A stretch of 64,000 bases of DNA from Ophiocordyceps camponoti-saundersi (nom. inval.). Taxonomy: Eukaryota; Ascomycota; Sordariomycetes; Hypocreales; Ophiocordycipitaceae. Shown piece after piece: positions 26,581 through 39,486 of this stretch. Position 1 is the stretch's first letter. Each line of letters opens with the position of its first letter. A program made the translations under genes and the position numbers. The DNA lies in contig PDHQ01000028.1 in the NCBI GenBank assembly GCA_003339415.1, positions 62,001 through 126,000 of the forward strand. The letters run 5' to 3'. Under the pieces are notes generated by a model. That model did no database searches. It was not told the origin of the DNA and saw only the letters and a program-made list of their open reading frames with translations.

Positions 26581-29500
26581 TCAGGCAGCCGCACCACCAC
26601 CACCACCAGCACTGGCAAAGCCAAGGCGGGCAAACAACGTGTCCATGGCAACCCACTGCCGGCCGCACTTGTCGAGATAGCGGTCGACGACGGCCTTGAC
26701 CGTACCGAATCGGACGCGGTTCTGCTCCGCCAGGGCCAGCAGTCGCTCGTCGTTGCCCGCCGCGGCCTGGGCCCGAGCCTTGTCGACGTCCCACAGGCTG
26801 GCCAGGTAGAGGAGCTGGTTGTAGATTGCCTTCTCCGAGTACTGGTAGCGCATCCTTCCGAGGCATTCGCCGCGGGCGAGGCCCTTTGCTCCGAGGCAGC
26901 GTGTGCCGTAGACGCTGGTCTGGCGGGTTCGGATCCCGCACTGGGCGTCGTCGCAGACGAGCCAGCCTTCGTAGTATTGGCTTGTTTGCCGTCTGATTGC
27001 CGCTTCCACCTGGGCTATGATGGAGATTTGGGGCACGACGGCTTCGCAGGCTGGGCAGGTTATGCCTGATGGGGTGACGCGGTCGGATGAAGGGGACGAG
27101 GACGGGGATGATGACGAAGACGACATGAGTCCTTCAAAGGGCGAGCTGGTCTTGCACCGGCGGCAGCGGAGGACGAGGCGGGCGCAGTCGGCGAAGCGTA
27201 CTTGGTCGGGGATCTGGGATTCGAGGGGGTGGAGCTCGACGTCTTGATTGTTGTTGTTGCTGCTGCTCGTATGAAGCGGGTGCGAGTAACGACCGATGTC
27301 GAGGCCGAGCTGCTCCGCGAGCTGGACCGTCGACGTGCCGGGAATGTTGGCGCAGAGCCTCTCGACGGGAGGAAAGATCTGCTTGGCAAGATACCACTCG
27401 ACGTCGGGCCGTAGATCGGTTTCGGATCGGAGGTCGGCCGGGTTGTGGGCTCGCTTCGGGGCCGGACCTTGGCCCGAGACGGTGATGTAAGATATCACGT
27501 CTCCCTTGCGCACCGTCTTGCCTCGTGCTATGTCCCGAAGAGCCACCTGCACCTGAGGCATCGAGTCTGCGTTCGGATACTCGGCCGGTGCCTTGCCGAG
27601 CTGGGTGAAGATGATGTACTTGGCCGTCGCCACCTTGAACTCTCTCATCTGTCCGGCCACATCGCGAAGATAGGCGTGGATACGACCGACGGCCACGTCC
27701 GTCTCCTCGCCCGATAGGATCTCGTCCAGCAGCTTCTTGGATATGTCCTTGGAGAGGGCGCAGTACTCTCGACGCCTCATGTCGAGCCCCTTGATCTCCA
27801 TACGTTCCACCAGCTTGCCCTTTTCCTGGACGAGGCTAATGGCAGCGTACTTCTTCTTGGCCTGAAGCAGGATCCGACGGAACAGGTGATCGACGTCAAT
27901 CTCCAGCAGCTTATACTGGTCGTTGACCGCCTTTTTGAAATCGTTGCCCACCGCGAGGGCGTCGGCTACGCTGTTGGCGTTGGCGTTGATCATCACCGAG
28001 TCCGTGTCGCCGTAAATCACCTGCAGGGAATTGCTCTCCGCCAGCTCCTTTGTCCGCGAAAGGATCTCGCGACCTCTGTAGGTTGTGAGGACTGCCAGCG
28101 GCCGGGCGTAGAACCGAGACTTGGTGTATCCGAGACAGCCGTACATGGAGTTGGCCGTCAGCTTCAGCGCCAGCTGCTTGGTGTCCCACGTCGCCAGCTG
28201 CTCCGCCGTCGCCTTCTTGTCCTTCATCAGAGACTTCACCTGCCGACGGCGGCTTACGAGGGTGGCGATGAGCCTCGGCAGGATGCCTTGTTCCTGATCT
28301 GGCCGCACCTCGGGCACGGCATCGTCCTCGTCGGCGTTGTCGTCGGTCTGTTGGGGGAAAAGGGGCTCAGTCATGTTCCATCTACTGCTTTCACGTGAGG
28401 GGATCGACCAAGGGGAAAAAACGTACCGACGTGCTTCTGTCGACAGTGGTGAAGCAGATGTTGTACTCCTGGATGATGGACGGATACAGAGAGTTAAAGT
28501 CCATGACCAGCACAAACTTGTCGTACAGGCCCTTTTGGGGCTCAAACACGAGGCCGCCCTTGTACTTGTCCTTCTTCTTGCTGCCCTCATCCTCTTCTGC
28601 CTTCTGCCGGCCTCGGAATGAGGGCTTGTCAGGACATATGTACTTGCTGCGATGGAACTCGTGTAGGAGGATGAACTCGTTTCGCTCCGCCCGTGTTCCC
28701 GTGAGTGTCCGGGCCCAAGAGTTGCCCGCGAGGTTGGTGAGCACCTTGGTCAGAGGAAGCAATTGGACGACGAGCGTCAGGGCGGCGATGAAGTGCGTAT
28801 CGGCTTCCATGTGAGCGATGTAGTCCATCAGTCCCTGCTTCTCCTTGGCCCAAGTCTTCAGCGCCGTCTCGTTGTCCACCTCGCGTCGTCGGTTGTTGTC
28901 GCCTGGAAGATAGAGGCTGCACATCTCCGTCAGGCTCCACGACTGGCACTTGTACATCATGGCCTTGCCCGCGTCGTTGGCCACGTCGCAGAGCAGCCGG
29001 CCGGCCATCACCTGACGCTCGGCAAACACATTGCTGCCGGCCTTGCCCATCGAAGTCGGCCACTGCGCCCGTCGAAGGCGTCCGAGTCTGGACCATTGGT
29101 GGATCTTCTTGTCGAACAGACGGTTCAGTAAGACGCTGTAGTCGACGCCCTCGAGCTGGTGGCCCAAGATAACATCCGGGTCCGCCACGTCCACCTGCGC
29201 CAGAAAGAAGCTCAGAAGGTCCGATTCCTGCTTCTTGAGCGCGATGAGGCCCCTTTTTCTCCTCGTCGTCAGCTGTTCGAAGCCGAGCGGGAAGCTCTGG
29301 CCGTGAGGACGGATGACGGTAAAGGTCCGACAAGCCATCTTCTCCGCTGGAATCGTTTCGCTGAGCTGTACGTTGTCGTAGATCCTGGCACTGATGGCCA
29401 GAATCTCCTGCTTATTCTGCTTGGCATCGAATGCAGTTCTAAGAGCAATGCTCATGAGTGTCAAGGGAGGGCACTCGGCGTTGTCACCCTCGCTCATGGT

Positions 29501-31250
29501 CGAAACCATGTCCGGGTGCTCGGCCAGGACCTCCAACTTGCAATGCGAGGCATTCTTGAGGGCACCGAAATCTGCGTCCCGAATCTTGAGCCAGCAGGGG
29601 CCCATGATGTTCTTCCATAGGACAAATTGCTCGAACAAAGCTGTGTTGGTTCCCAGGACACGAGAAAACGTCTCTCCGCTGGTGTCGATATCCATCTGCA
29701 CCTCTGCTCCCCTGTCAGAATCTGCTGTCCCTTCGCAAACGGCAGACGAGGGTTAACGACTTACTCGTGTACGGATAGAGCAACTTCAAGTATTGGGCCT
29801 CCTTTGGTACATCTGGTAGCTCAAAGGCATACTTGCGCGTGCAAGTCTTGATCTTGTAGATATCAACCTTCATCTTGGTCATGATGTCGTCCACCTCTTC
29901 GTAGACATCCGACATCTCGACCTGATCCCCTGTGTCACGACGTTGTTTGCGAGGCAAAAAGTAAAGCTTCCTCAGGATATTGTCCACCTTGAGGAGACAG
30001 CTCACGTACGACTCGGTCTTCTTGTTAAGGACCTTACCGAAGAGACATAGGCTGCCGTTGACCTCGACGTAATCCAGCCAGAAGAAGTTGAGGCTCCCAT
30101 CGGGCTCGATGGCGTCCTGATGATCGATTTTACCAATTCCCCGGCTCGCTGCTGGGGGACTGCTGATAACGTTGAGGCTTTCGTTAAGATCCTTCCAAGA
30201 TGTTGGATCGACGACGTCGGATGCAACATTAGCTTTCGAGGGGGAAGAGCTAGTCGGCGTGGGATATGGATCTGGGTCGACTGGTTTCTTGATGGGCCGA
30301 GAAGCCGCCATGTTGACGCTCGCCGTTGTGATAGCGCCGGCGTGAGCAACCTCCATCAAGTCCTCCTCGTCTTCGTCTTCGTCAGCCTTTTGCTTCGTTT
30401 GCGCCTTTCGCTCTGCGGCCTTGGCCGCTGGGGATGACGGTGCAACATCGCTCATGACAGCATCATCAGCACCAGTGACATCATCGTCGGCAATCGACTG
30501 GCCGAAGTCATCGTCCATGTCCACATCCGCTGGCAACGGAGCGCGGGTATCGACACGCTTTTGTTTCTTGTACACGGGCTCCAGCATGGGCGAGAGAGCT
30601 CTTGACTTGCGACTTTCAGGCTTTGCTTTTCTCAAGATGGAGGCAGGAGCAGGGGTTGGAACTGGAATGGTTGAGTCGACTTCAGAGAGCAGGCCGGCCA
30701 TGAAGTCGCTCTCGTCCTTCGTCTTGACGACCTGGAGTCGAGAATCAGCAGCTACCTGACTTAAAAAGATTGAGTGTCTCAAGACGTACTTTGGGCTTTT
30801 GTAGGGTTCGACCCGCTCCTTGGGCAAAGTACTCGCTGATATCGCGGTCGTTGGCAGCTCGCTTGGCCTCATCTTCCTTCCGCTTCTTCTTGGCTGTACA
30901 AGAGATACGGTCAGCGAAATACAATGGATTCGCGCCATTGAGGCTTGCAGCGTACCGGTCTTGCTAGGTCTGCCTCGACCGGGCAACTCATCGGCCTCGC
31001 TGTCTGACTCGCCCCGCTGAGCGAGATCCCACTCCTCTCGGCCATCGTCGGCGTAGCCTTGGCCATTGTCATCGACTACGAAGTCGTCGCGGTCGAGCCG
31101 ACCTCGTAGAACCTTGTTGTAGCCTTCGTCATCCACCTCGTCGTACACAGGCTGGACCTCATCCACTTGATAGCTGTCAAACGCCTTTTTGCCCGACTTG
31201 CGCATGGCCCGAAGCTCATCGAGCTTGGCCCTTCGACTAGCTTTGGACAT
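26581..31250 (-). CDS. pol1: DNA polymerase alpha catalytic subunit
   Basis: This is the family-B polymerase of the primase complex, which starts leading and Okazaki strands. There are five exons: 31250-30956, 30893-30790, 30731-29765, 29703-28427 and 28347-26581. They give 1,469 aa, against 1,468 in budding yeast. The start is the ATG opening MSKASRRAKLDELRAMR, the usual N-terminus; the frame stays open a little upstream but that part looks non-coding. Catalytic motifs are DFNSLYPSII (about 857-866), LKLTANSMYG (about 942-951) and YGDTDS (about 993-998). The C-terminus has paired cysteine motifs (CRRC, CPAC and later pairs) for the zinc/Fe-S region that binds the B subunit. The acceptor before exon 4 is one of two nearby AG choices; the one given yields YTKVQMDI. 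Two ACGCGT boxes lie 116-156 bp upstream of the ATG. Confidence 0.96.
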
Positions 31251-31365
31251 TTTAAAGCCTAGAGCGTGGCGTTCAGAGCCAGAAGTGTTGAAGAGATGGT
31301 GGCTAAACGCTCTTAAGGCGAAATTGTCAAGGCGCAATGGATAGGAGGCGATGCGGGATGAAGAG

Positions 31366-31371
31366 ACGCGT
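31366..31371. promoter_or_regulatory. MCB box (ACGCGT) upstream of pol1
   Basis: A palindromic ACGCGT about 116 bp upstream of the pol1 ATG. This is the core site of the MBF (Mbp1/Swi6-type) G1/S regulator in fungi. A second copy lies 30 bp further upstream. Confidence 0.6.
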
Positions 31372-31400
31372 TAATGTAAGCGAGCGCTTCGCGTCACGTA

Positions 31401-31406
31401 ACGCGT
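31401..31406. promoter_or_regulatory. Second MCB box (ACGCGT) upstream of pol1
   Basis: The second ACGCGT about 151 bp upstream of pol1, within the region shared with the divergent gene to the right. Paired MCB boxes are typical of replication genes. Confidence 0.6.
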
Positions 31407-32052
31407 CTGACCCTTTTAAGATAAAGTAGATTATATAAGCACACGAATGGCTTTTTACACGGTCCTGACGGGTTGAGACTATTGGCACAGTCATAAGTGC
31501 GGATAGCAAATGATATCAACCGCTCGTCGCCTCCTCCTTCAAATGGACGTTCGACGCCTCGTCTTTCGCTCCTCGATATCTGCTCTTGCAGCATGCACTC
31601 TTACCCCGTCTTAACATCTTGTCAGTGAGTAACTTCGTGCCTGGCTAGGTACAAATCCTTCTGTTCTGGTTAATGTCTGGCTCAGAAAGTACAGCCAAGC
31701 TGCCGCGCCTGACGAGACTCATTATTGCAAGCTACGGCCCTTTCCAATTCATTAGACGTGCGGCCACACGTCTTGGATCTGAGGAAGGCTTTGATTCCAT
31801 GAACCAGGAGCAGACATTCCGCTCCTTCTATCACTCAATGGCAACTGAATCTTTGCCACCAATCTGGCTCCGTCTCAACCCCTTTTCCACCTCCTCCTCT
31901 CAGTGCATGCCAGGACCCTCATCTTAGGCGCTCCATCTGCTTTTACGGCCTCGCCTGGAGGATCGAGCTACTCTCCGGTCCGCTGGTGAATCTCTATCTC
32001 CGTCCCGCCTCTCCTCTTCCCTTCCCCCTCCCCCAAGCCCACGACTACCAGC

Positions 32053-34057
32053 ATGTTGTTCGGCAAAACACGCTCCAAAACGAAATCGCCCGAGACGATG
32101 CTGTCTGGGAAACCTCGCGCTACCAGCTAGCGGCTGTGGAAGACGCCATCGCGAGATCCCTCGAGCACCAGTCAGGACGACTCGTCTAAGCCTCGTGGCA
32201 GGCGCTGGTTTTCCACCATTCGCCTACCAGGGACTCGAGCCAAGGAAGATTGTACAGATAGCTTATCTCGTCATTCGGTGTCCTTGAGCTCGACCAGTCA
32301 TAACGCCAATCCTCCGTCTCAATCCTCATGTGCGTTCTCGTGCTCTTCTCGACGACATTTTAAACTGATTGGGTTGCCCTCAAGATCGTTCTCCTGTCCA
32401 GCGTCGCACAAGCTTGACCAGCGCCTTTCATACGGTCAGGTCTAAGTGTTCCCGTGACAAGCTTCCCGGAAATGAAGTAATTGACGATCATGGCTGTGTG
32501 ACCAGACTGAGGCCGCTTACAAGAATAACTAAGCAGATGATATCAGGCCCCATGAATGCTGTCCCCATTGCCGACCCGCCACCCCGGCTGGATGTTCTTT
32601 CCGAGATACCTCAGGATGGGGTTCATCGGTCATCTACTTTCCGAACCTGTCTCGAAAAGGCCGTGGACGACATTAATGAAAAGTACGGTACCCCTTCATC
32701 AGTTTGCCTCTCGCGAAGCCACGGAAACATCGATGAAGACTCCATTGTAAACTCCGGTGCCGCCCTGCGTCGCGACAGAAACAGCTTTCAGCCGCGTTAT
32801 CGGCTCCCTACCTTGGTGCAGGCTCCCGCCATACGCGCCCGGCCCGCCGCGAGTGAGATCAAGGAGGTTATTTGCTGTTCTGATCGAGGTGCCTCTCCGA
32901 GACACGACTTTGCTCTTAGAAGACAAACATCGGTCAGGGAGAACAACCTCTGCGACTCCAGCCAAGATGGCCACACACAACCTGGAACCGCTCAGGTCGG
33001 ACAGGCCCTGGTTGAGGGGACTTCGCAAAGCTCTGAACGGAATGCCTCCCCACGATATGAAGTGTCTCTGGAAAGACGGGCGCCGGTCAAGGAGAACATC
33101 TCTTGCGGCTCGGGTGAAAATGACCTTTCACCATCTCACATGGCTCTAGACGGGAAGGCATTGGTTAAAACTCCCTCAAGTCCTGACCATGATGTCCTTC
33201 CACGATATGACGAAGCTATCGGCGGAGAGGCAACGAAGGATTTCACAGCACAAGTATCTAATTCTTCACAGCAACAGAACTTTGACATGAATCACGCACC
33301 TTGCTCAGAGGTATCGACTACCGTCGACTACCCAAATACCATCGAAATTAAAGAGGATTCATTGTCCGACTCCACAGCAATTAGAGATTCATCGGCAGCA
33401 ATTGAAGACTCTTCATCTGTCCGCGAAGCAACCGAGCAGGCCATCGAGTGCCAGACCGACAAGCCGCTGGATTGCCAAACTGTGCCTGCTCTTTCTGTCG
33501 CAACTCACTCGGAAGCCCCCCTCAGCGAAGCAGACGAGGCATCCATCTCAGCGTCTTCTACTCGACAAGCCGAGCCAAACACGGTAGCAGCTCGACAATC
33601 GTCAGACCAGTGTCCCGCTCAGTATGAGACTCTGCCCAACCCGCAGGTTGAGGAACAATTTTCGACCATCACGTTGCGACGAACCCGTAGCAGGGCGCTC
33701 AACAGCTCCGTGGCCCCCGCCGAGGCCGGACGAGCCCCGACGGAGCCCCTCAAGGTCCAGCGCTCCAGCAACCTCAGGGAGCAGAGGGCGCCGTCGGTGT
33801 CCGAGCTGGTCAACAAGTTCCGACGGTTGGAGTCTCCGTCGAGCCTCATTCTCCGCAACGTCGCGGCCGCCAATGCAGACGTCGTTGCCGCGCCGTCCAA
33901 GTTTCGCGGTCGCCATTCGGTCGACGACGAGTCTGTAGATGGCCTTGCATTGTTTGCCGGTTCGGGCGAGCGTCTGTCGTCGACCTTTCCGCACAAGAGA
34001 CGCGTCATGACCAGCACGGATGAATCGGGTGACAGTATGCGCGTCCACCTATCATGA
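32053..34057 (+). CDS. Unrecognised low-complexity protein; in-frame UAG near 5' end
   Basis: I do not recognise this gene. An ATG at 32053 opens a basic start (MLFGKTRSKTKSPETMLSG) but meets TAG at 32128-32130. The same frame then stays open to 32442 with coding-like sequence (SSTSQDDSSKPRGRRWF). A frame change implies an intron near 32435-32546 (candidate junctions 32440/32537 or 32435/32547, both with weak donors), after which a long frame runs to 34057. If the UAG is a true stop, translation could begin only at ATG 32537, giving about 506 aa. The protein is Ser/Glu/Thr-rich and disordered, with no membrane segment. It has a degenerate repeat of about 50 residues at nt 32,890-33,210 built around PR(H/Y)(D/E). 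Two probable 5' UTR introns are 31625-31685 and 31986-32051. It is divergent from pol1. Confidence 0.6.
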
Positions 34058-34312
34058 TTAGGAAGAAGTGACCAGGACCACCATTCTTACGGGGCGGAGC
34101 AGATTTACAGCGCAGGATAAGCAAACACTTGGCTCCGTAGCGGAGACGAGGGCTTTTGTCTAAGTGCCGGGGTCGGGGTTTTTTTTTGCCTTCCTTCTTA
34201 CTGTTTTTCTGTGTCGAGTATTGACGAGACAAGTTATGTATATCGAATGGGAAATAACACAAAGCCCCTTTTACATTCTTCCTCTGGAACCTCTTGTGTC
34301 ATTCAATCGTGG

Positions 34313-36573
34313 TTAGTGGTTCTGCTTGTTGTCCTTTTGACTCTTCGCTGTCCGTGGAGGTATCTTTGGTGAATCTGCTACGGAAGCAGATTCCTCTGAT
34401 GACGATGGTGGTGATGGCGATGGTGATGCCCGAGGCGCGCGTGGCTCATGCGCATTGCGCGGGATAGGAAGGGCTTCTTTTGTGTTCCACACCCACTCTC
34501 CTTTCCGGGGAAAGATGTCATCGTCTTTGTTGTCATAGAATTCGATGGCATCATCTTTGATGTCATCGTTTTTGATGCCGTAGTCATCAAGAGACTCTCG
34601 ACGGAAATCGGTTGCCGATTCATCACCTCCGCTATCACCAACACTACCGGGACTGTCTTGTTTAGGGCCAGCAGGTTTCGAAGGCGACTTGAACTGTCGG
34701 CGATGGCCGGGACGTTTCATATTATTTGGCTCGATGTCGTCCCGGTTGAGGTAGAAGGCTTTAATCTCGCGGTTTATCTTGGCGCCCCTGCGGCGTAGGT
34801 TTTGTATTTCGGTATGCGGAACGAGGCTTTCCTCGATGAGCTTGTTCATGGCACCGTACTTGGCGCGGGCGAGGGCTATGACCTCTCGCTGGGAGTTGTA
34901 GACGTCATCTGTGCCTTCGGGGCGGCGGGTCGCGACTTTGAACCAGTGGAAGCAAAGACGCTTGTAAGGACCCCACACACGTTCCACGGCAGTGAAGATC
35001 TGGTGACCGTAATCGCGCTTGGCGAAGGCCAATTTACCGCGGTTGAAGGCCATATCGCGAAAGTCAGAGTGAGCGATGAGGGCGACGCGCAGGTAGAGAC
35101 GGAGTGTGTGCAGGTCTGGGAGAGTGGGTCCTCGCAGCATTAAGTCGAGGATTCTGTTGGCGTTTCTGAAGACGTTGGGGTTGGCACTATCTCGGACACA
35201 GGTCTCCATGGCTATTTTGAATGGCTTGTTGCAGATATAGTCGCTCGGTAACAATTCCAGCATATCGGCCGCGTGGGCGCTGGCATGGGCGACCTTGATC
35301 ATGCCGAGCATGTGATACCAATTATCCCTGTCCGGGATGACGCCGTAGTGGCGCACCATGAGGTTCCAGTACTTGATGCCGACCGCTGTATGCTTAGTAG
35401 AGGTCAGGAAGGCGATGACGAGGCCTAGGGCGTTTCGGCCAGGTATGGCATGTGTCGTCTTCTTCGGTTCAAGCTTGGCGGCAATGTTCAGCATGGCAGC
35501 GTCTTTAAACGGGTCCGAATCCGTGCCCTTGATCAGATTGGGTATGTTCATGGTAGTCTGCAGGAGATCCAGCACATCGGGCCTGGGATTGGACTTGTCG
35601 AGCAGCAAGATACGACCCATGCAGCAGACGAGTTGCTCCGTCATGACGAGTCGTCCGTTTTTCCACTTTTGTAAAACCTCGACCCAAATGCTCTTGGCGC
35701 GGTCGACGGCCTTTTGTTGATTGACGGCCACCTGCTCCGCTGTCAGGCCTTCGACTCGTTTCGAGGCGTCAAGGCGAAGCGCGTTCAAGATGGTTCCGTA
35801 CGTGAGCGAGTCCGGGAAGCGGTGCGTGTCGTTGATGCTTTCGGCCACGAGGAACAACGACTCTATGTCACCCGCATTGGAACAGAGCTTAAGCATGCAG
35901 TTAAGATGGATCGTATTTGCCCGTAGGCGAGTGCAGTTGAGGAGATATTGATAATGCTTAAAGGCCTCGGCGAGGGCCTCCTTGGGATGATCCGACTCTG
36001 CGCAGCCGTTGAAAATGATGCTGTAGGTGGCCACGCTGGGTAACTGTCCTCTTTTCTTCATCTATAACGACGATGTGGCGATAAGTACAAGATTCGAAAC
36101 GACAACGGAAAAAGAGAGATGCAGGGAATTACATCATTGAACAGCTTGATTGCCTGATTAAAACGTTTCTTCTTCATCTGATAGGCGATGAGATGGTTCC
36201 AAGACACGACGACAGGGTGATCCTGGCTGACGGTCTGCGTCAAAAGTAGAGCCTCGTCGAAGCGACTGTCAGCCAGCGCACTCTCGACATATTTGCCAAT
36301 CTTCCACGGATCCTTCATATGAGCCAAGTGCTTCTTGACGATGCGCCCCAGTCTCGCCTGAGCCGTCTTTGCCAATGAGTTGACCGCTTTTTGTTCCTTG
36401 GCAACTTCTTTGGCTGACGGATAAAAAGACGGATCCGAGATGTCGTAGAAGAGAGGCTCGCCAAGCAGAGTCACGTAACCTCGCCGTCCGCGGCCAAGGG
36501 GGAGAGCAAGCCGTGACGAGGGACCAATGGACTTGCGCAGACAGGCGGCGCAGCGCAAGATACCGGCCGCCAT
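34313..36573 (-). CDS. Pentatricopeptide-repeat (PPR) protein, probably mitochondrial
   Basis: Exons are 36573-36133 and 36061-34313, giving 729 aa. The intron is 36132-36062 (GTAATT to ATAG, 71 nt, phase 0). The start at 36573 gives MAAGILRCAACLRKSIGPSS followed by an Arg-rich, acid-poor stretch (RLALPLGRGRRGYVTLLG), a likely mitochondrial presequence. PPR-type helices are visible at VSWNHLIAYQMKKKRFNQAI, across the junction at MKKRGQLPSVATYSIIFNG, and at DSLTYGTILNALRLD. The C-terminus is acidic and then basic and low-complexity. PPR proteins bind organellar RNA, and fungal members act in mitochondrial RNA stability, splicing or translation. Which ortholog this is I cannot say. A longer upstream frame exists but lacks a better start. 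Confidence 0.8.
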
Positions 36574-37015
36574 TGTGACGAGACCTGGCCTGAAGGACCT
36601 TGCTGCGAGACGAGCTGGCCCTTCAGCTCCTCTATGTTCAGCCGACGTCGTCCGACCATCACCACCTGGAAAAATTGGGTTCAACAGTCATTCAACGTTC
36701 GACAACGATTGGGCTGCTGACTCAGCTTCTTCATCTTATCTTATCGAAGCTCGACCACTCTCACCTCTCACCTCTCTCTGTCTCTCTTTCTCTTCCTTCA
36801 TTCTTCATCCCTACCCTGGCCTCGAGCATCTTCCATTTGCCGCATCTTCCCGCTTTGTTCTTTCTCTGTTTCTCGCGCTCAAAGACGCGCTCGGAAAGAA
36901 GAGCAAAGCTAGTAAGTATCTTCCAGACACAATAATCACAGTATCCGCTCGTCCCTCTTCATATTTACCGCCTGCCTACCTCTATCCATCATCATCACTC
37001 TCGCTCTTCCCCAAG
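36574..37015. other. Divergent promoter region PPR/RRM gene
   Basis: A 442-bp shared upstream region. It is pyrimidine-rich on the + strand (CTCT and TTTC runs) before the ATG at 37016, typical of a fungal leader. No gene is seen. Confidence 0.6.
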
Positions 37016-38168
37016 ATGGCGGGCGCCGCGTCCGACTTCCAAAAGTTCATCTCTGACGGTGAGCGGCTGCTTCCCCTTCTCCCCCTTCAGACCTGCCGCA
37101 AGAGGCAACTGACAAGACGTACAGCTCGCGAGCGAAAGAGAAATGAGGCACTGGCAGATAAGATTTTCTCCCGTAACCGACGACAGAGCGCACCTTCGAG
37201 GCCGCCGCAAACACCCGGTCGGTCCATGGCAAGTCGTGTCGGCGTGAACAAGGTAGCTAGGCTTTTTTTTTTCTTGTTTTCAGATCTTCGGAAGCATCGC
37301 GCCTTTCTCTGGCTGTTTCGCTGTTGACTTCTCCTCCCACTAACTTCTATTCTTCCAGCGTGCTTCCTCTGGCAGCTGGCGCCAACCCAAGGCCGACGTC
37401 AATTTGGAGTGGACGCACGACTTGCACGATGCCGTCAATCACCAACGTCAGCATGCTTCATCCCCTCTTAGCGCTAACCGGAGAAAAGGCACCGCGCAGC
37501 GTCAATCCCAGCTCGCCTCCGCGATAGACAAAATGGACATCGACCAGGTCAACATTCATCGCGGCAACGCATCTTCTCGGGCCTCAGGAGACAAGAACAT
37601 CAGCATCAGAGGACTTGCTGGTCCCTCGAGCGTCATCGCCCAGAATTTCGCGCCTGGCACGACGGCGGCGGATATCGAGAGTGCCATGACGCCCATCGGT
37701 GGCGAGATGGTCAGCTGTAGCATCGTCAAGAATACGCCCGTTCTCACGGCCGAGATGACGTTTTCTTCGCGCGAGGGCGCCGAGCGCGTCATAGAGACCT
37801 TTCATGATAAGACAGTGGGTTTTTCCTTTTTCGTTTCTTCCCTTCTCCAGCTCCATGCTTCACTATCCTGCGCCTTCATCCCATTAACTCAAGTATTTTT
37901 TCGCTTCAAGGCCGACGGACGAGTCCTTAGGGTCTACTTCAAGACGGGTAGTCATCATCAGACTCCGGAACCCGCCCGTACACATCAGCCCCCGCCCAGA
38001 GGCTACCGCGACCACGTCGACAACGACAGAAGCTTCTCCAGAGACTTGATTGTCAACAACGACGACGACGAAGACTACGCCTATTCGCGTAGCTATAGTC
38101 GCCCTTTGTACAGCGATAAGATCGCTGCTCGCATGGGACGCGGCTCATCCTATCGGAGAGGCGATTGA
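37016..38168 (+). CDS. RRM RNA-binding protein, possibly ALY/REF (Mlo3/Yra1)-like
   Basis: There are four exons: 37016-37058, 37125-37252, 37359-37814 and 37911-38168, giving 294 aa. Junction phases agree, and branch sites AACTGAC and ACTAAC are visible. A basic N-terminal segment (RERKRNEALADKIF) precedes one RRM-like domain at about residues 130-220 (SIRGLAGPSSVIAQNFAPGT ... TAEMTFSSREGAERVIETF ... GRVLRVYF). The tail is Arg/Tyr/Asp-rich and ends in GRGSSYRRGD. A single central RRM between charged ends is the layout of mRNA-export adaptors of the ALY/REF family, but I cannot prove that assignment; another single-RRM protein is possible. The RNP motifs are weak compared with Pub1. Confidence 0.75.
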
Positions 38169-39486
38169 AGGTAAAGAAGGGCTTTTTTTCGAGGCCACGG
38201 TTACGACAAGGACTGTATGTATGTACATCAAGGACTTCTTCTATTTGCTTGCGATCCCTGTCTGCGTTGTTTGCTCCCACCGAGACAGGCAGTTAATTGA
38301 TGAGGATGGTTTATTGAGCGTCAGTCGCCCTCCTTCATGGGCCATAAGGCGCCATGTTTCTTGTTGCTATAGAAAGATAGGAAAATGAAGAAGAAAGACT
38401 CAAACGGTGACGGCGTTTAAAAAAAAAGGAAGAACTTGTGATACGGGAATCCTCCGTCAAATCAAAACAACAGACAAACCGGCCCACGAGGTTTCCCTTC
38501 CCTTGCCTCTGCCCTGCTCCCCTCCTCCGCCTCAGCCTCGGCCGCCACTCGTCGCCATTCCCCACCCAAGCCCTTTGAAGAACCACGACCGTTCCTAGCT
38601 GAGTACGAACAAAACGAGACCATTTCTTTCAAAACAACCGCCTCCCCCTCTCTTGGCCACCCCCCCCTCCCCCCTCCTTTTCATCTTCCAGTCCATGTAA
38701 GAGTCCATGCAAGAGCGACGAGAAAAATATCATCCTTATCCTTTTCATCCTCAGACGTGGCACGGGTCACAGGGGGGGGAAGGGGGAGAGGGGGGTGGAG
38801 AGACACACCCAGCCCCCCTCCCAAGAAAACTAACCCCAGAAAGAAACGAAATAAAAAGAAAAGCAAAGAAAGACCAGAACAAAAACACGCGGAAAGCATC
38901 GCTGCTCTCGTTTTCCTGACTTCGTGCGCGCCGAGGTTCACGTCATCGACCACTAAAACGGCGCTGGATCGTGATGGTCGCCCGAGGGAAAGTAGGGTCG
39001 TCATGACAGGGCAGAAAGAGAAGAGAGACTGGGGGGGAGGGAAGAGAAAATCGAGGCAATTCCTCATGATTCCGCTGTCTTCGTGTCTGTCAGCAGCATC
39101 CAACCGGCGTTTCTTGCCGATATCCGCCGCACAGCGATGCATGTGTTCTCCTGAGTTTCTCTTTCATTGAATCCTCCTGGTTCCGTATTCAGAGTCCAAT
39201 CAAATTACGAGCACTCAAAGGTTTGCCTCCTCTCCGTCTGTTTCTTTCACATGCCGCCAGTCTTCGGAGCTCTCCAATTTGGGGGGCATCGGCTTGCCAG
39301 TCCGGGGGAGGGAGTCCCAGAAAGCGGCAGCTTGGCCGCCAGTCCTGGGAGCTGCGGATGAGAGAGGCTTCGGGCCTGTGAGCGAAGTCTCGTCGGCTGC
39401 ATAATCCGTCGACACAGCGTCCAACAGAGCCACTGTCAAGAAGCCGAAGGGGCACGGCCCGTTCAATTGAGAGAAAATAGAACACT
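38169..39486. other. Convergent intergenic region RRM gene/yak1
   Basis: 3' UTRs and spacer of converging genes with purine-rich and G-rich stretches (about 38,770-38,870 and 39,030). Short open frames here have low-complexity composition and no recognisable domain. Confidence 0.65.
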
